A DNA stretch of 64,000 nt from Axinella damicornis (lineage: Eukaryota; Porifera; Demospongiae; Axinellida; Axinellidae): positions 9,214,912-9,278,911 of the forward strand of contig OZ007513.1 of assembly GCA_963931865.1 (NCBI GenBank). Reading direction: 5' to 3'. Of this stretch, positions 45,561 to 57,699 are shown piece after piece; position 1 is the first letter of the stretch, and each line of letters starts with the position of its first letter. The position numbers and the translations under genes are program-made. The notes under the pieces are model-generated. The model ran no database searches, was not told the origin of the DNA, and worked only from the letters and a program-made list of their open reading frames with translations.

Positions 45561-46634
45561 GGCGGCTGAAACACTTTGGTAGTGTCCATTGATGACCAGC
45601 ACCAGCCATCAATGGAGAAGATACAAAACTGCTAACCCACATAAATACTGTTTAGACTACAATTCATGATTTACATTTTCCAAAGCCGAACCTTCACCCT
45701 GTAATGATAACCAAGTGGCATGGTGTACCACTTCAAGTGAACCAGACTGGGTGAGGACCTCCACATCCTGAGGTACGTAAAGAAACTGCAGCCAAGCCAG
45801 CTGGCTAGGACCCTAACTCACATTCCCGGAATGTATCAGATCTCTTTCAGAGGTTTTCATTAGACTGAACTTTCAACCTGAAATCATACTACACGAGGCA
45901 TGAGCCCTCACCATCTAGCATTTCAATTACACAATGGCCTGCCCCAATGCCACACCCATGGTCACAGTGCACAGCACTCACTTGTGAACCAGGACCTTCA
46001 CATCCTGAAGTACAAGAAACTGTAGCCAAGCCAGCTAGCCAGAACCCTAACTCACATTCCCGGAATGTATCAGATCTCTTTCAGAGGTTATCATTAGACT
46101 GAACTTTCAACCTGTAATCATACCCAAACGTACTACACGGAGGCATGATGTACACTTCATGACCTTCACCATCGAGCTTTTCCAATACACAGTGGCCTGC
46201 CCCAATGCCACACCCATGGTCACAGTGCACAGCACACACTAGTCTTGTGAACCAGGACCTTCACATCCTGAAGTACAAGAAACCGTCGCCAAGCCAGAAC
46301 CCTAACTCACATTCCTGGAATGTATCAGAACTCATTAGGCTGAACTTTCAACCTGTAATCATATCCAAACATGTACTACACCAGGCATGATGTACCACTT
46401 CATGACCTTCACCATCGAGTTTTTCCATTACACAATGGCCTTCTGCCCCAATGCCACACCCATGGTCACAGGTGCACAGCACTCACTTGTGAACCAGACT
46501 GGGTGAGGACCTTCACATCCTGAAGTACAAGAAACTGCAGCCAAGCCAGCTGGCAAGGACACTAACTCACATTCCCGGAATGCAGAGGAGAGAGGACGCG
46601 ACCACGTGATGAGCGGAAACATAGGGAACGTTGC
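45561..46634. repeat. Large duplication block A with internal tandem repeats
   Basis: Shares its left end (ACACTTTGGTAGTGTCC, CACCAGCCATCAATGGAG) and right end (ACGCGACCACGTGATGAGCG, AACGTTGC) with 48201-49068. Inside are four imperfect copies of a roughly 240-bp unit with CACATCCTGAAGTACAAGAA and ACATTCCCGGAATGTATCAG. Block A is immediately followed by segment R copy 2. Confidence 0.8.
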
Positions 46635-46919
46635 TAGCCTGAGGTCAGACAGTGCCCATCATGTAGAAACCTTTTGGGGTAGACGGAGATGGCAGATTGT
46701 CCCTGGGGCCAGCTTCCCCGTCCTTCCGGTCCAAATATACTTGAAACTCATCTCACTGCACTTGCAGTGTTTGCTCAAACTGTCGGCTCAACGTCATGCT
46801 CGCAGCAGCCATAGTCAGGTGCTTTTGTGTGTTCACTTCCACATACTTCTCGATGTCTTGTCTCTGAAGCTTTACATTGCACTAATTGTGGGTTGTACTT
46901 GAGGGAGAAGGCAAAACAT
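46635..46919. repeat. Dispersed segment R, copy 2
   Basis: Second copy of the segment at 44484-44750. It begins directly at the end of duplication block A. Confidence 0.8.
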
Positions 46920-46985
46920 GCCAATAAAAAATGTTATGTTCTGCATTCCCCTAGTTATTGCAAAATTTAACTCAAATCTGATATT

Positions 46986-47270
46986 AAATGTAGACTTGTT
47001 CCTTCTGTAGGGGGCACTCCAGCCATTTCCGAAAGGAACCTGAGAGGTTGGGTGAATAATCTTGGAACACAGGCTGGAGGGAGAATCGTGCAAAATATAG
47101 GAAATGGGCAGGCAGTTGACAGGTTCTTTCATAACATGACACAGAGTGAGGCTGACCATCTGGAAGCTGTCATTTCCTCCTACGGCCAGTGGGGAGCGGA
47201 GTGCACTGCAGCCGATGTCACGGCTGGCCAACTGTTCAGGGTTGCCCCCAGCGGGATAGGGCAGCTAACT
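46986..47270 (+). other. Unidentified open segment, possible mobile-element remnant
   Basis: An open frame reads GTPAISERNLRGWVNNLG and later TQSEADHLEAVISSYGQWG. It lies after segment R and between the two duplication blocks. I do not recognise the family. It could be an exon of a decayed element gene, because a CTTCTGTAG acceptor-like site precedes it. Confidence 0.25.
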
Positions 47271-48200
47271 ATAACACATAAATTAATTGGACCTTTTGTT
47301 GCCCGAGTGGGCAGTGTCATTATTTCACCCTCCCTTGTAATTTTGTTGGGGCCTGAGCGGGCAGTGTAACTTATTTCACCCTCCCTTGTAGTAAATATTA
47401 TTCTGCCTGAGCTGGCATTCTTGTGATGGAGTTCACCTTAATTAGAGTGGGCATTGTATGTGTTCTCCTGAAATGAAAAGTGAGTATAGCTCCTGCATGA
47501 CAGTTTGGCTTGGCCAATCATAACCATCGATATCAGTAGTAAGCTTAAGCCCAGCTGAAAGTATTCCTCCACATCACTTATGCGCATGCCCAACTGTGAC
47601 AAACAAACAGTGGGCGGCTGTTCGAAAGAACATTGCATTTGAGCGTGCTGTTGACTACTGCCAGGCCTGAGATGGCTGCTAAAACTGCATCATTGATAGT
47701 GGTGGCCAGAACCAACCTGAAATGGCTCAGGTTTGTACTGTTGATTAATCAGATTGTGATAATTATAGTAGGATGAGGATATCCCATGCCACCCTACCCT
47801 TCCGAGCTAGAGGAGGTGGGCCTAACAAGTGACAATCATGTGACTCAGAATGCAGATGTATGCAAACGGGTTGGTGATTGCTCCGAGTCAATGAAGCATC
47901 ACCAGGTAGGAACTGCTTGAGGCTCACCAAATCACATCACTTATGCCCAACTTTGACAAACAGTGCATGTGTGTGGGATGCTGGTGTAAGATTTTCTGTG
48001 CAAGTTACCCACATCACGCATACATGTGGTGATGCCCACCTCAACATTGTGCAGTGTAAGAGCGTTTTGTTTCGATTAGCATGGACCATCATGATCTGCA
48101 CCATGCCGTGTTGTTGGTATGTTACAGCCACTGTCATCATAATAATTCATGATAATCATGTCAATCTGCTGAAATCCTGAAGAAAGAAACATCCTGGTCA

Positions 48201-49068
48201 GGCGGCTACCTGACACTTTGGTAGTGTCCTTTGATGGCCAGCACCAGCCATCAATGGAGAAGATTTTGAATAGACAAAAACACTGTTTAGACTACAATTC
48301 ATGATTTACATTTTTCAAAGCCGAACCTTCACCCTGTAATGATAACCAAGTGGCATGGTGTACCACTTCAAGTGAACCAGACTGGGTGAGGACCTCTATA
48401 TCCTGAGGCACCTAAAGAAACTGCAGCCAAGCCAGCTGGCTAGGACCCTAACTCACATTCCCGGAATGTATCAAATCTCATTCAGAGGTTTTCATTAGAC
48501 TGAACTTTCAACCTGTAATCATATCCAAACGTACTACATGGCATGATGTACACTGCACGATGTACACTTCATGACCCTCACCATCATGACCCTCACCATC
48601 GAGCTTTTCCATTACACAGTGGCCTGCCCCAATGCCACACCCATGGTCACAGTGCACAGCACACACTAGTCTTGTGAACCAGGACCTTCACATCCTGAAG
48701 TACAAGAAACTGTAGCCAAGTCAGCTAGCCAGAACCCTAACTCATATTCCCGGAATGTATCAGAACTCATTAGGCTGAACTTTCAACCTGTAATCATATC
48801 CAAACATGTACTACACCAGGCATGATGTACCAATTCATGACCTTCACCATCGAGCTTTTCCATTACACAATGGCCTTCTGCCCCAATGCCACACCATGGT
48901 CACAGGTGCACAGCACTCACTTGTGAACCAGACTGGGTGAGGACCTTCACATCCTGAAGTACAAGAAACTGCAGCCAAGCCAGCTGGCAAGGACACTAAC
49001 TCACATTCCCGGAATGCAGAGGAGAGAGGACGCGACCACGTGATGAGCGGAAACATAGGGAACGTTGC
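48201..49068. repeat. Large duplication block B
   Basis: Second copy of the block at 45561-46634, with three internal units instead of four. It is not followed by segment R. Confidence 0.8.
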
Positions 49069-50666
49069 AGTCGAACTCACTAAAGAAAAGGTGGGTATAG
49101 AAATGTTCAAGTCGCTAAGGAGGACAAGTCAGCTGCACTGATAATTGAAATTTAGGTATCCACGTGATCTCTTAAGTCCTATGCTGTGCATATGTGATAT
49201 GTGGGTGGTTGCATTTGTGATGTCTATTTAGTTTGGGCTCCCTCTGCCAATTTTCGAGAGATTTACAGTAGAAGTATGTGATAGTCCAGAGATTATTTGC
49301 ACATTGAGTGCCTTGGTGTAGCGACTGTTGTTTCTGAGTTTCGGGAGTCGGAAGTTGGTGGTCGACCTAGAGAAGGGGAAAAAACAACAAGAGAACCCAG
49401 ATTTCACCTTAATCTGCAATTCACCTTTGTTTTTTCCTCCACCACCATGGACTACCTTCACCTCACCATTTTCACAACTTCCCATTGCCTCGCTCTCAAG
49501 ACATTCCAAAACAAATACCAATATGTTCATTTCACTTCATTCCACCCCAGTTCTGTCTTTAATATCATTGATTTATTTTGTTTTAGTATTGGAATAATTA
49601 AGGGCCTTACTGTTGGCGAATGTACACGGTATGTCCGCATAAACGCCTCACAGGAAGATTTCCTGGTGCAAATTCACATTTTGAAACACCATTTCCTGAA
49701 TCACCAATACCCGCCGTTTTCGTCAATAATACAGTATATAACTTAAATTGAACATCATGACCGATACCTCATCACCACTTAGCCATCATCCTGTTGAACC
49801 GTCAGCAAGTTTATTTTTAAATGCATGCCTCCACTTCGGCTTGCACAACTCAGAGCGTGCTGGCCAGCTGGCCTGGCTGCAGTTTCAAGATACAACCATT
49901 TCCCAGGTCAATGATCTTGCCAACCACCGATGAGATGCGGAAGAGAGGTTCCAAGGAAAACAGGAGGGTTATGGGTGTGCAAGTAGAGCAGTCCGCACAC
50001 CAACATCCGCTAGAAGTGATTGAAGAGAAGGCCAGTTGCATCCACTTGTCCAGCACAGGCAACATTGGGGTTTTGGAACAGACGGATGATGCAAAATAAA
50101 ATCACTGCCAACAAGATCAGTAAGTGAAAGTGGATTGGAAAGGAAGAAAAGTGTGACAGGAATACACAATCTATATCAGCTCCACACACCTATCAACAAT
50201 ATAATTATATCTGTAGTTAGTGTCCCAGAACATCTGGGACAGTCCCGGCAGAAAAATCAACACCAGGGCGTGAAGAAGCGCTGCAGCAAGTATCAAAAAA
50301 TATCCTGCATGTACTAGACAGACTACGTATACACAGCTTCAACCAAAGTTCCAGATACGTGGTTCCTCTAAGATTTTTGCTGCCATGCTACACACCCGCT
50401 TCGATGGCAGTGGTGATAGGTCATCACGTGGGACGCACTTCTTGCCCAAAGGTATTCCTTTCACCACAGTGAACTCCACCAGTACAGAGGTCGAAATAAC
50501 ATGCGGTCATCGGTCAATTTCCGTGCATTTAGCTAAAATGACCGCACACTAATCACTTGTTCGGTAGGCGTGACCGATCAACATGCATGAATACAATCAC
50601 CTAAGTGCATGACCCATAATCACTGTACCTGGTTCGAATCAGCCAATTTCTTTTTCTCTCTTTCTT
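49069..50666. other. DNAJC25 intron 1, no recognised gene
   Basis: Some open stretches exist (for example 49297-49743 and 49821-50096 on plus), but none shows recognisable domains. Confidence 0.4.
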
Positions 50667-51182
50667 CGAGGGGCAACCGCACTCCTGGTAGCCGCGTTGC
50701 AACCGGTTGCAGCTCGACGATAGCGCATAGGTATTGCAACACATTCCAATTAACGCACATGCCACGTGAGGACCATGAGCGCTCGCGTCGATCGATTGAG
50801 CTGAGTCAGCAATGGCGGCCCAAGGAGATGGAGAAGACAAGAAACTTGTTATACAGCGCTCACAACTTCGCCAGCACGGTGAGTTTTGGCATGTAAGCGT
50901 CAGTGAATGGCAGAAACTTCGCGTGCTTTTCCTAAGAACGGTACTGCCACCGGAAGTCGGCGCGGAGAGAGCGCTCGAGCAATGGCGTCCACGGCGAGAC
51001 AAAAGCGCTCATACCTCCACCACCAAGGTGAGTTTCAGCTCCAAAATTGTACGGTTGGGACAGTGCATGATAGCGATCATGAAGGTGTAGTCAGAATCTT
51101 CGTAGGCCATTCCTATTACTCGAACGAGTTATTTATATTATTTATATTACGCGGCACAATTTTTCCTATACCAGGAGTGTAA
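50667..51182 (+). mobile_element. CACTCCTGGTA-ended element, copy 2
   Basis: Starts CGAGGGGCAACCGCACTCCT and ends CGGCACAATTTTTCC then TATACCAGGAGTGTAA. The interior matches 28052-28760, including the CACGGTGAGTTTTGGCATG and GTCAGAATCTT blocks. A short in-element frame (ATG at about 50812) is open but not conserved between copies. Confidence 0.78.
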
Positions 51183-51369
51183 TATGCATGAGTTCTAGTC
51201 AACAAAATTCTTTTTTTCCCCCAATACACATATACACACAAACAACATGGATTTGAATCTAGCTTGGAGAACACACATTCATGCTCTTGTGATTTATTTT
51301 TGGTGACGGGCGCGTGCATGACCTAACATATTTTGTAAATGTCCAATCAAAATCTAAAGTGCTAGGACA

Positions 51370-52606
51370 TTTGACCGCTCAACATGTAATCCTTATTTCG
51401 ACCTCTGCCAGTAGCCTTAGCAGGGGATCGCGACGTAAACTTGAATGTTTCTTCGTAGCACCCAACATCCACTTCAACTTTAATATAACCTTGAAATGGC
51501 CAGTCCAATTCATTATCAAATTCGCCTCTGGTCACACTGGCAAAAACAGAAACATGCACCACCGAGAACGTTCACGATCACCTACACCAAAAACTACCAT
51601 TCATTATCGAAAAAAGCGGCGAACCACTTTGAGGACCGAGAAATGACCACCATTCGGAGCTTAGAGCCAACAACATATTCACTTTCAGCTTGACCAATGC
51701 CATTTGCAAAAACACTCAGGTACATCTTGTACCCTTTTTGTGGGTGTAGAATGGCTCACTAAACCAGGTCCATCCAGTACAAGAGGCTCTGAAAGTCTTT
51801 CATGACAATATCTATAGGAGGAAGCTTTATTTTTCTCTCTACGTCTTTGACCCTTGTTTTCAGTTGCTGAACTTCACCTTGTAAGAGTGAGACAGTTGGA
51901 GGAAGCTTCGTTTCACTCTCTACAGCTTGCGCTCTTTTCAGTTGCTGGATTTCACCTTGTAACAGTTCGATAGTAGTCTACAGGTTGTGTGTTTCTCTTT
52001 CATGTGCCCGCTGCTTCCGATCAAACCCAGAGCGTAGCTCTGCCAACACTTTATCCACGATCTCAAGTTTTTCCGCCAAAGCATTATCTTTAATCTCCAG
52101 TTTTTCTGGAAAACGACCACAGACAGTGGGAATCAAAGCAACATGTGACAGCACACTCTCTTTCAGGTGTTGAGGCACCTCTTTTCGCGAAACCTTGACT
52201 CCACAGCCAGCAACACTAAACTCACACTCAATCACCTCCAAAGGACACTCACAGAGGTGCGTTGGAAGGTCCTGCATTTAATGGGACCAAGTCCACAGCC
52301 ATTAAGGCACTCTACAGGATAAGATGCACAGTGCTCCTCCGTGATAACAGCATAAGCAGCATGAAGACCACAATAGGGGCACATATAGGGACGATTATAG
52401 CCAAGGTTTGCCTTATGATTGGATAGGTGACAGCGTGGCAAGGTGGTGCTGCAATGAAAGCTGCATGTGACCTCTACGAAATCACAGGTGCTGTCCACAT
52501 GGTCTCGAGATTCACCCAGTTCACCGACCCACATACAGCCCTGATCGTTGTTAGGGCAATGAACTTTCAGCTGCCTGACTCGCCTCATGACGGACGTATC
52601 CAGCAT
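51370..52606 (-). pseudogene. TRAF-like zinc-finger/MATH protein, frameshifted and 5'-truncated
   Basis: From 52606 the minus strand reads RRVRQLKVHCPNNDQGCMW, TRAF-type zinc fingers (CDFVEVTC, YMCPYCGLHAAY, YPVECLNGC), then PTHLCECPLEVIECEFSVAGC in a different frame. A coiled-coil-like region follows (LLQGEIQQLKRAQAVE, LLQGEVQQLKTRVKDVE), then PPIDIVMKDF, WFSEPFYTH and GYKMYLSVFANGIGQAES, and HVSVFASVTRGEFDNELDWP of a MATH domain. A 1-bp change in an A run near 52260 breaks the zinc-finger region, a stop lies at about 51977, and more frameshifts occur in MATH. No RING domain is visible upstream. TRAF-like genes of this type are expanded in sponges. It lies within DNAJC25 intron 1 on the same strand. 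Confidence 0.8.
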
Positions 52607-53397
52607 GGACTATGATGTACATAATCATGCCTATACGTACGTACATACGTACGTCGGTACAAAAGTGTCTTTGGTTGTGGGGTAGTAGCTGTGGAAAGAA
52701 AATCTACTGCGGTAAAAGCTTTACCACATTATAGGAGGCATAGGACAATTGAAGAAGAATTTTCAGGTTTGCAGACACCAAACCGCTTTTCTCTGTTATA
52801 ACCTGCCCTGAGAGGTACATACTATTATACATTATGGGAGGCATAGGACAATTGAAGAAGAGACAGAACTTCACCTCCTACATAAGTGCACACATATCAA
52901 TACACACACCCACAAATTGACATGCATAAATCATAAACCACCGCCACTTTCCCAATACAGAGCCGACCTACATGTATAGTGGTAAATCCACGAGGAAATT
53001 CGTCCATTATTGTTTATAACATGACACCTCCGAAGAACGTTTTTTGCCTCCAGTACATTACTGAGGCATAGGACTATTGAAGAAGAATCCTCAGGTTTGT
53101 AGACACCAAACCGCTTTTCTGTTATAACCTGCCCTGAGAAGTACATACATGTACTAGTATATATGTTTCTCTGAAGGCATTGGCGTTAGGTTACTATTTG
53201 CAGGAGTGTACACTGCATTGTGACAGTACACAGTATGGATTCAACACTCACATAACACACATTTGTTGCAAACATGGGAGACTCAACAGAGGTATTTGGA
53301 CTGCAGCTAAAATTTGGATGTTTTTCATGCAGTACAAAGAATTACCAAGAAAATACCCAAATGACACCCCTATCATCAAGAGTGTTTGGAATCATTG

Positions 53398-54221
53398 TAC
53401 AGTACAGATCACATGTAAGGTAACACACGCGAGCGTTTGACTCACGAGTTAGCAGGCGCGCACACGCGAGTGCTCGCTCCGCCCGCAGTTTTCACTCGCG
53501 AGTGACAAGCTCCGCCTTCGCGTGTAACACGAGTTCAAGGTTCGAGTGCACGGTCGAGTTCAATGAGTATACGCGATAAACCACGTGCAAGCTACAGCCA
53601 GGTCATGGAAAAGAAGCCAGTGCCGATCGCATATCGAAGGAACGAAGAAGCCAGAAATACATATAGTCGCGAGAGACTGAAGAAAAACAAGACCAGGAGT
53701 AACTGCGCGATGATGGAGGCAGGAGAAAGGAGACAAACGGTGCCAGAAGACGAACAAGTATAAAAAAGGCAAGAGCAGTAGAACGGGATAGCATGGGCGA
53801 CTGCAAGGGTGAAGGACTGGATCCCCTGTCGTGCACTCCAGTGCCCCACGCTCTCCCGTTCGTTCTGCTGCTGTTGATCTTGCGTTTGTACTCGCTGTTA
53901 CGAAGTTCCCCGCGGCTACCCTTCGGCCTCCACTGGGTCGGTCTTCACAGCTACCTCTGGAAACGGACTGTCTTGGAAGTTCAGACTGATGTAGTTTTGT
54001 TTATTTCTTTGTCTTTGTACAATGTACAAGTGCTTATTTTGTTCTTTGTGCGATCCAGTACTGTGTATATTCTCGTGCGCACTCGCTCGCAATAATTACA
54101 TTGTACTTGCGAGTCCTCATGGCACCACACGCGAGTCCTCGCGAGTTAACTACTTGTCACTCGCGAGTAAACCCCACGCTACACGCGCGAATTTGTTACC
54201 TTACGTGTGATCTGTACTGTA
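53398..54221. mobile_element. 0.8-kb inverted-repeat element rich in CTCGCGAG-type motifs
   Basis: TACAGTACAGATCACATGTA at the left is mirrored by TACGTGTGATCTGTACTGTA at the right, with GGTAAC and CGCGAG motifs just inside both ends. The subterminal regions repeat ACTCGCGAG and ACACGCGAG in both orientations. A short central frame (53563-53760) is open but unrecognised. Confidence 0.72.
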
Positions 54222-54489
54222 GTTAGCTTTCAGAGACTCGTCCGATCAGGGAGATGCTAGAACAAAACCCACAACTTCCTAGTATACTTCGGCAGCAGTT
54301 GCTCCACTTTCAAACAGTGTGGGAAGGGATTATGCGCAGTGCTACCTGTTTGAGACCTTCAACAGACAAGACGATTGATTTCATCCCTCGCAACTGAAAA
54401 CTGGGACAAGATGAACCTTATCTGCTGCTGTTGTCGGCATCCATGGGCCCAGGTGCCCTCACCTCCTCCTCTCTCACAGTTTCTATTCG

Positions 54490-54560
54490 AGATCTACACA
54501 ACTGACAGTGTTCAACCAGTTCACATAGCGGAAAGAGCTTCAAACAACTCGGGCATTTCT
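54490..54560 (-). other. UBZ-like zinc-finger fragment
   Basis: CPSCLKLFPLCELVEHCQLC fits a C-x2-C-x11-H-x3-C zinc finger like the ubiquitin-binding UBZ4 type. It is isolated, and the surrounding frame is open for only about 80 residues. A second degenerate copy of the flanking sequence (GCAAGACGTACATGGAGCCC) occurs near 54610 and 54760. It may be a remnant of a larger gene. Confidence 0.35.
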
Positions 54561-54954
54561 CCGCAGCAGTGCTGGTGAATACACTAACAACGTTTTTGGT
54601 CGATCCCCAGCAAGACGTACATGGAGCCCAAACAGACAAGAAGATTTCATTACTCAAATGACAACCGGGACAAGACGAACCTTCTTACAGACGTGGGAGA
54701 CTCGGCTCGGCGGCAGTGCTGGTGAGTACTCCCAACAGCAATCTTTGGTCAATCCCCAGCAAGACGTACATGTACATGGAGCCCAAACCCCGAGGTCCAT
54801 TAATTCCTAGCCAAGTTGGCTACCCTATGCAGCGCGTTGCTCTTGACCTATGTCAACACTTTGTCTTCGGCAGGCATACTGAAGGCAACACGGGCTACTT
54901 GAAAATGTGGCCAAGTGCATCTATACCGTGCTTCGGAGAGAACTCGCATTTTGT

Positions 54955-55562
54955 AGGCCACCATGCAGTGACACCATTTTGTAGGCCACCATGTAGTGAC
55001 ATCATTTTGTAGGCCACCTTGTAGTGACACCATTTGTAGGCCACCATGCAGTGACACCATTTTGTAGGCCACCATGTAGTGACATCATTTTGTAAGCCAC
55101 CATGTAGTGACACCATTTTGTAGGCCACCATGTAGTGACACCATTTTGTAGGCCACCATGTAGTGACACCATTTTGTAGGCCACCATGTAGTGACACCAT
55201 TTTTTAGGCCATCATGTAGTGATACCATTTTGTAGGCCACCATGTAGTGACACCATTTTGTAGGCCACCATGTAGTGACACCATTTTGTAGGCAACCATG
55301 TAGTGACATTTTGTAGGCCACCATGTAGTGACACCATTTTGTAGGCCACCATGTAGTGATACCATTTTGTAGGCCACCATGTAGTGACACCATTTTGTAG
55401 GCCACCATGTAGTGACATCATTTGTAGGCCACCATGTAGTGACACCATTTTGTAGGCCACCATGTAGTGACATCATTTGTAGGCCACCATGTAGTGACAC
55501 CATTTTGTAGGCCACCATGCAGTGACACCATTTTGTAGGCCACCATGCAGTGACACCACTGG
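54955..55562. repeat. 28-bp minisatellite, about 21 copies
   Basis: The unit (core GTAGGCCACCATGTAGTGAC followed by ACCATTTT) repeats with minor substitutions and a few 1-4-bp deletions. Open frames across it on the minus strand are by-products of the repeat. Confidence 0.93.
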
Positions 55563-55696
55563 TCACATGTCTGCCACTGTGTTCGTGATCAAACTTTCCT
55601 CTGGGCTGTCTGTTTGATGGTAATGTGGTATTGTTGTTGCTAACGATTTACACTAGTATTATTACTTTTGCCCCTGCATTTTGCAGGAGCTCCGTA

Positions 55697-56480
55697 ATGG
55701 AATCTCCAAACTGCTCAGGTGAGTCAACACACTCCATCCAACACATGTGTACACCTTAGGTCATATCTTTACCAATACAATCACTAGAATACTCATGTGC
55801 CTACAAGCAATGTTACCTGGCTGGCAGAGAGTGATAAAAGCATTCAATTTTTAAACTGCAGATGCCAGCAGTTCTGATGAGCACCAAGTCATCACAAGGC
55901 AAAAGTGCAAGAAGTAAGTTAGAGTTTGCTACCCTAATCATAACTATCGACTAAATTACAACCCTACACAGGGCCAAAACTCTCCAAGAGAAAGTATTAG
56001 ACGGCCTGATGGCGAAGGACAATCAAGAACTTGACATCGAAATCCGAGAGGTGCCCGGGAAGGGGAGGGCAGTTTTTATGCTCACGCCAATTCCCAAGGA
56101 CACCTTTGTCCTCGAATATAAGACTTACAAAGTCTACGGTCGTGAAGAGCGTATCACACACGAACAGGAGTACGAATTCAACGGGGAGGGGTGCATGGTT
56201 CTTGAGGTGGAGACGGCTGATGGGTGGTTTTGTTTAGACGCCACTCGGCGCCACAACACTTTGGGGCGTCTCTTGAACCATGCCCCCCCCCCCCCCAGCC
56301 ATGCAACACTCAAGCCCCACAAACCTCTGAGAGTGAACGGCAAACTGAGGGTGGGGTTTTACTCCATCAGGGACATTAATTGCTCCCAACACTGAGCTGA
56401 CATGGGATTATGCCTGCCCTCCTCGAGGGCAGCAGTGGCTGATGAAAAGAACTTATATAGCTTGTACATGTATAACTGCT
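55697..56480 (+). pseudogene. KMT5A-like SET-domain protein with one frameshift
   Basis: Exons 55697-55718 (starts MESPNCSD), 55862-55913 and 55972 onward splice in frame with GT-AG introns. They give a protein with VPGKGRAVF, FVLEYKTYKVYG, FCLDATRRHNTLGRLLNHAP and LRVGFYSIRDI. This is the order of a KMT5A/SETD8-type SET domain, which monomethylates histone H4 lysine 20 in animals. The NHS of the cofactor site reads NHA. After RDIN the frame ends in TGA at 56393-56395. A one-base shift near 56380 restores APNTELTWDYACP, the conserved SET end. A C run (56283-56297) in the middle is prone to error. It is nested in DNAJC25 intron 1 on the opposite strand. It may be a young pseudogene or an intact gene with a sequence error. 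Confidence 0.72.
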
Positions 56481-56699
56481 TGCAGGGCCTTGCTCACAGC
56501 ACATTCACAAGACAAACGGCAATGGAACGGAACAGAACACAGTATAACTGGATGGAACGTCACGTGCATTGTCCCGTTTTCTAAAACGGGCGCCCATGCA
56601 ACAGCCGTTCAACAAATGGAAAATGGGAGAATTTCATCGACGTCTTACTATATGCACAGCAGTTTTATAATACTGCGACAAAAGTACTGGGTATAAAAT

Positions 56700-57699
56700 T
56701 TAATTTAAACACTCCTCCTTCCCTTATTAGTTTTGTGTATACAGATCCAGTATTCAGAATGCCATGTTCACAGATTTCATACCTGGTTAATCCCAAAACA
56801 GTATAAACAGGGCAACTTTGACAGATTCGAATCATTCATCATTGCTCTATCCAGACATGTGTAGGGTAGTATATGAGCGGCCTCCAGCCGCTGGCACGAC
56901 CGAGAACGTTCACGATCACCTTCACCGAAATGCACTAGTCGTTATCGAAGTGAAGCCAAGAAGCTGCGGAACCACTTTGAGGACCCCGAACTCATGCCAA
57001 GTTCAACTGCAGGCCTGGTTTCCCGTGTTGAACCGAACAGGTTCGGAAGAATTGAACAACCCCGAACTCATGAGAAATTATCCCATGATCCTTGTTCCCT
57101 CTGGAGCTCAGTGGTTCGAACAGGTTCGGAACACTCATAAGATAACATCAAACCGATTCAGACCAAATTTTGCTGCTGATTACACTCCTGGTAGGGGAAA
57201 AATTATGTCCAAAAAATAAAACCTCCTGGGCTCAGTGGAGGACATGGAGAGATTCTGACTACACCATCATCATTCTAATTTTTGACTGACCCAAGCATAC
57301 AATATTTATGCTGAAACTCACCTTTGTGGTGGAGTTATGACCCTAACCCTAATCCTAACCCTAACTTTTGGCCTCCTTGTGTGGGTGGATTTTTTTTTTT
57401 CCGTTCCGGATCCGCTGGGAATGAGACAGCCTAGTGTGCACTATTACGATCCAGTTGCGCCTATGGCAACCTTGGAGCTGTAAGTACGAGCTGGTGGATG
57501 CAATCAGAGTCTGCTCAGGGTGAGAGTAATACCAGAGTACCATTCTGAACGGTGAGCTTGCCCTGCCGGCGAGATGCACCTGGTCCAATTACCAGTACTA
57601 GAGTAGTGCGGTGGCTATTTACGAATGCCCTAGCTACAACGGTTCTGACTAAACAGGCCCGTAGGGAGGAGGGGTTCGAGGGGGTTCGGACGAACTGAT
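56700..57699. other. Region with short repeats and telomere-like tract
   Basis: Contains a segment near 56900-57000 (CGAGAACGTTCACGATCACC) similar to one near 51566, a CACTCCTGGTAGGGG terminus near 57182, and CCCTAA-type repeats at 57341-57366. An open frame at 56818-57216 is unrecognised. Confidence 0.5.
57341..57366. repeat. Short interstitial telomeric repeat
   Basis: Four CCCTAA-type hexamers, one with a T for a C (CCCTAACCCTAATCCTAACC and onward). This is the complement of the TTAGGG telomere repeat of most animals. Confidence 0.7.

Noticed and set aside
49297..49743. 149-residue plus-strand open frame
   Set aside because: Composition is Phe/His-rich and no motif is recognisable; probably chance in AT-rich intron DNA.
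54955..55562. CRISPR-like array
   Set aside because: The 28-bp units are contiguous, without unique spacers, and the DNA is eukaryotic.
54848..55566. Minus-strand frames of repeated MVAYKMVSLHGGLQN
   Set aside because: They are the 28-bp minisatellite read in frames that happen to stay open.
56818..57216. 133-residue plus-strand open frame
   Set aside because: Part of it is similar at DNA level, but in another frame, to a repeat near 51566; no protein family fits.
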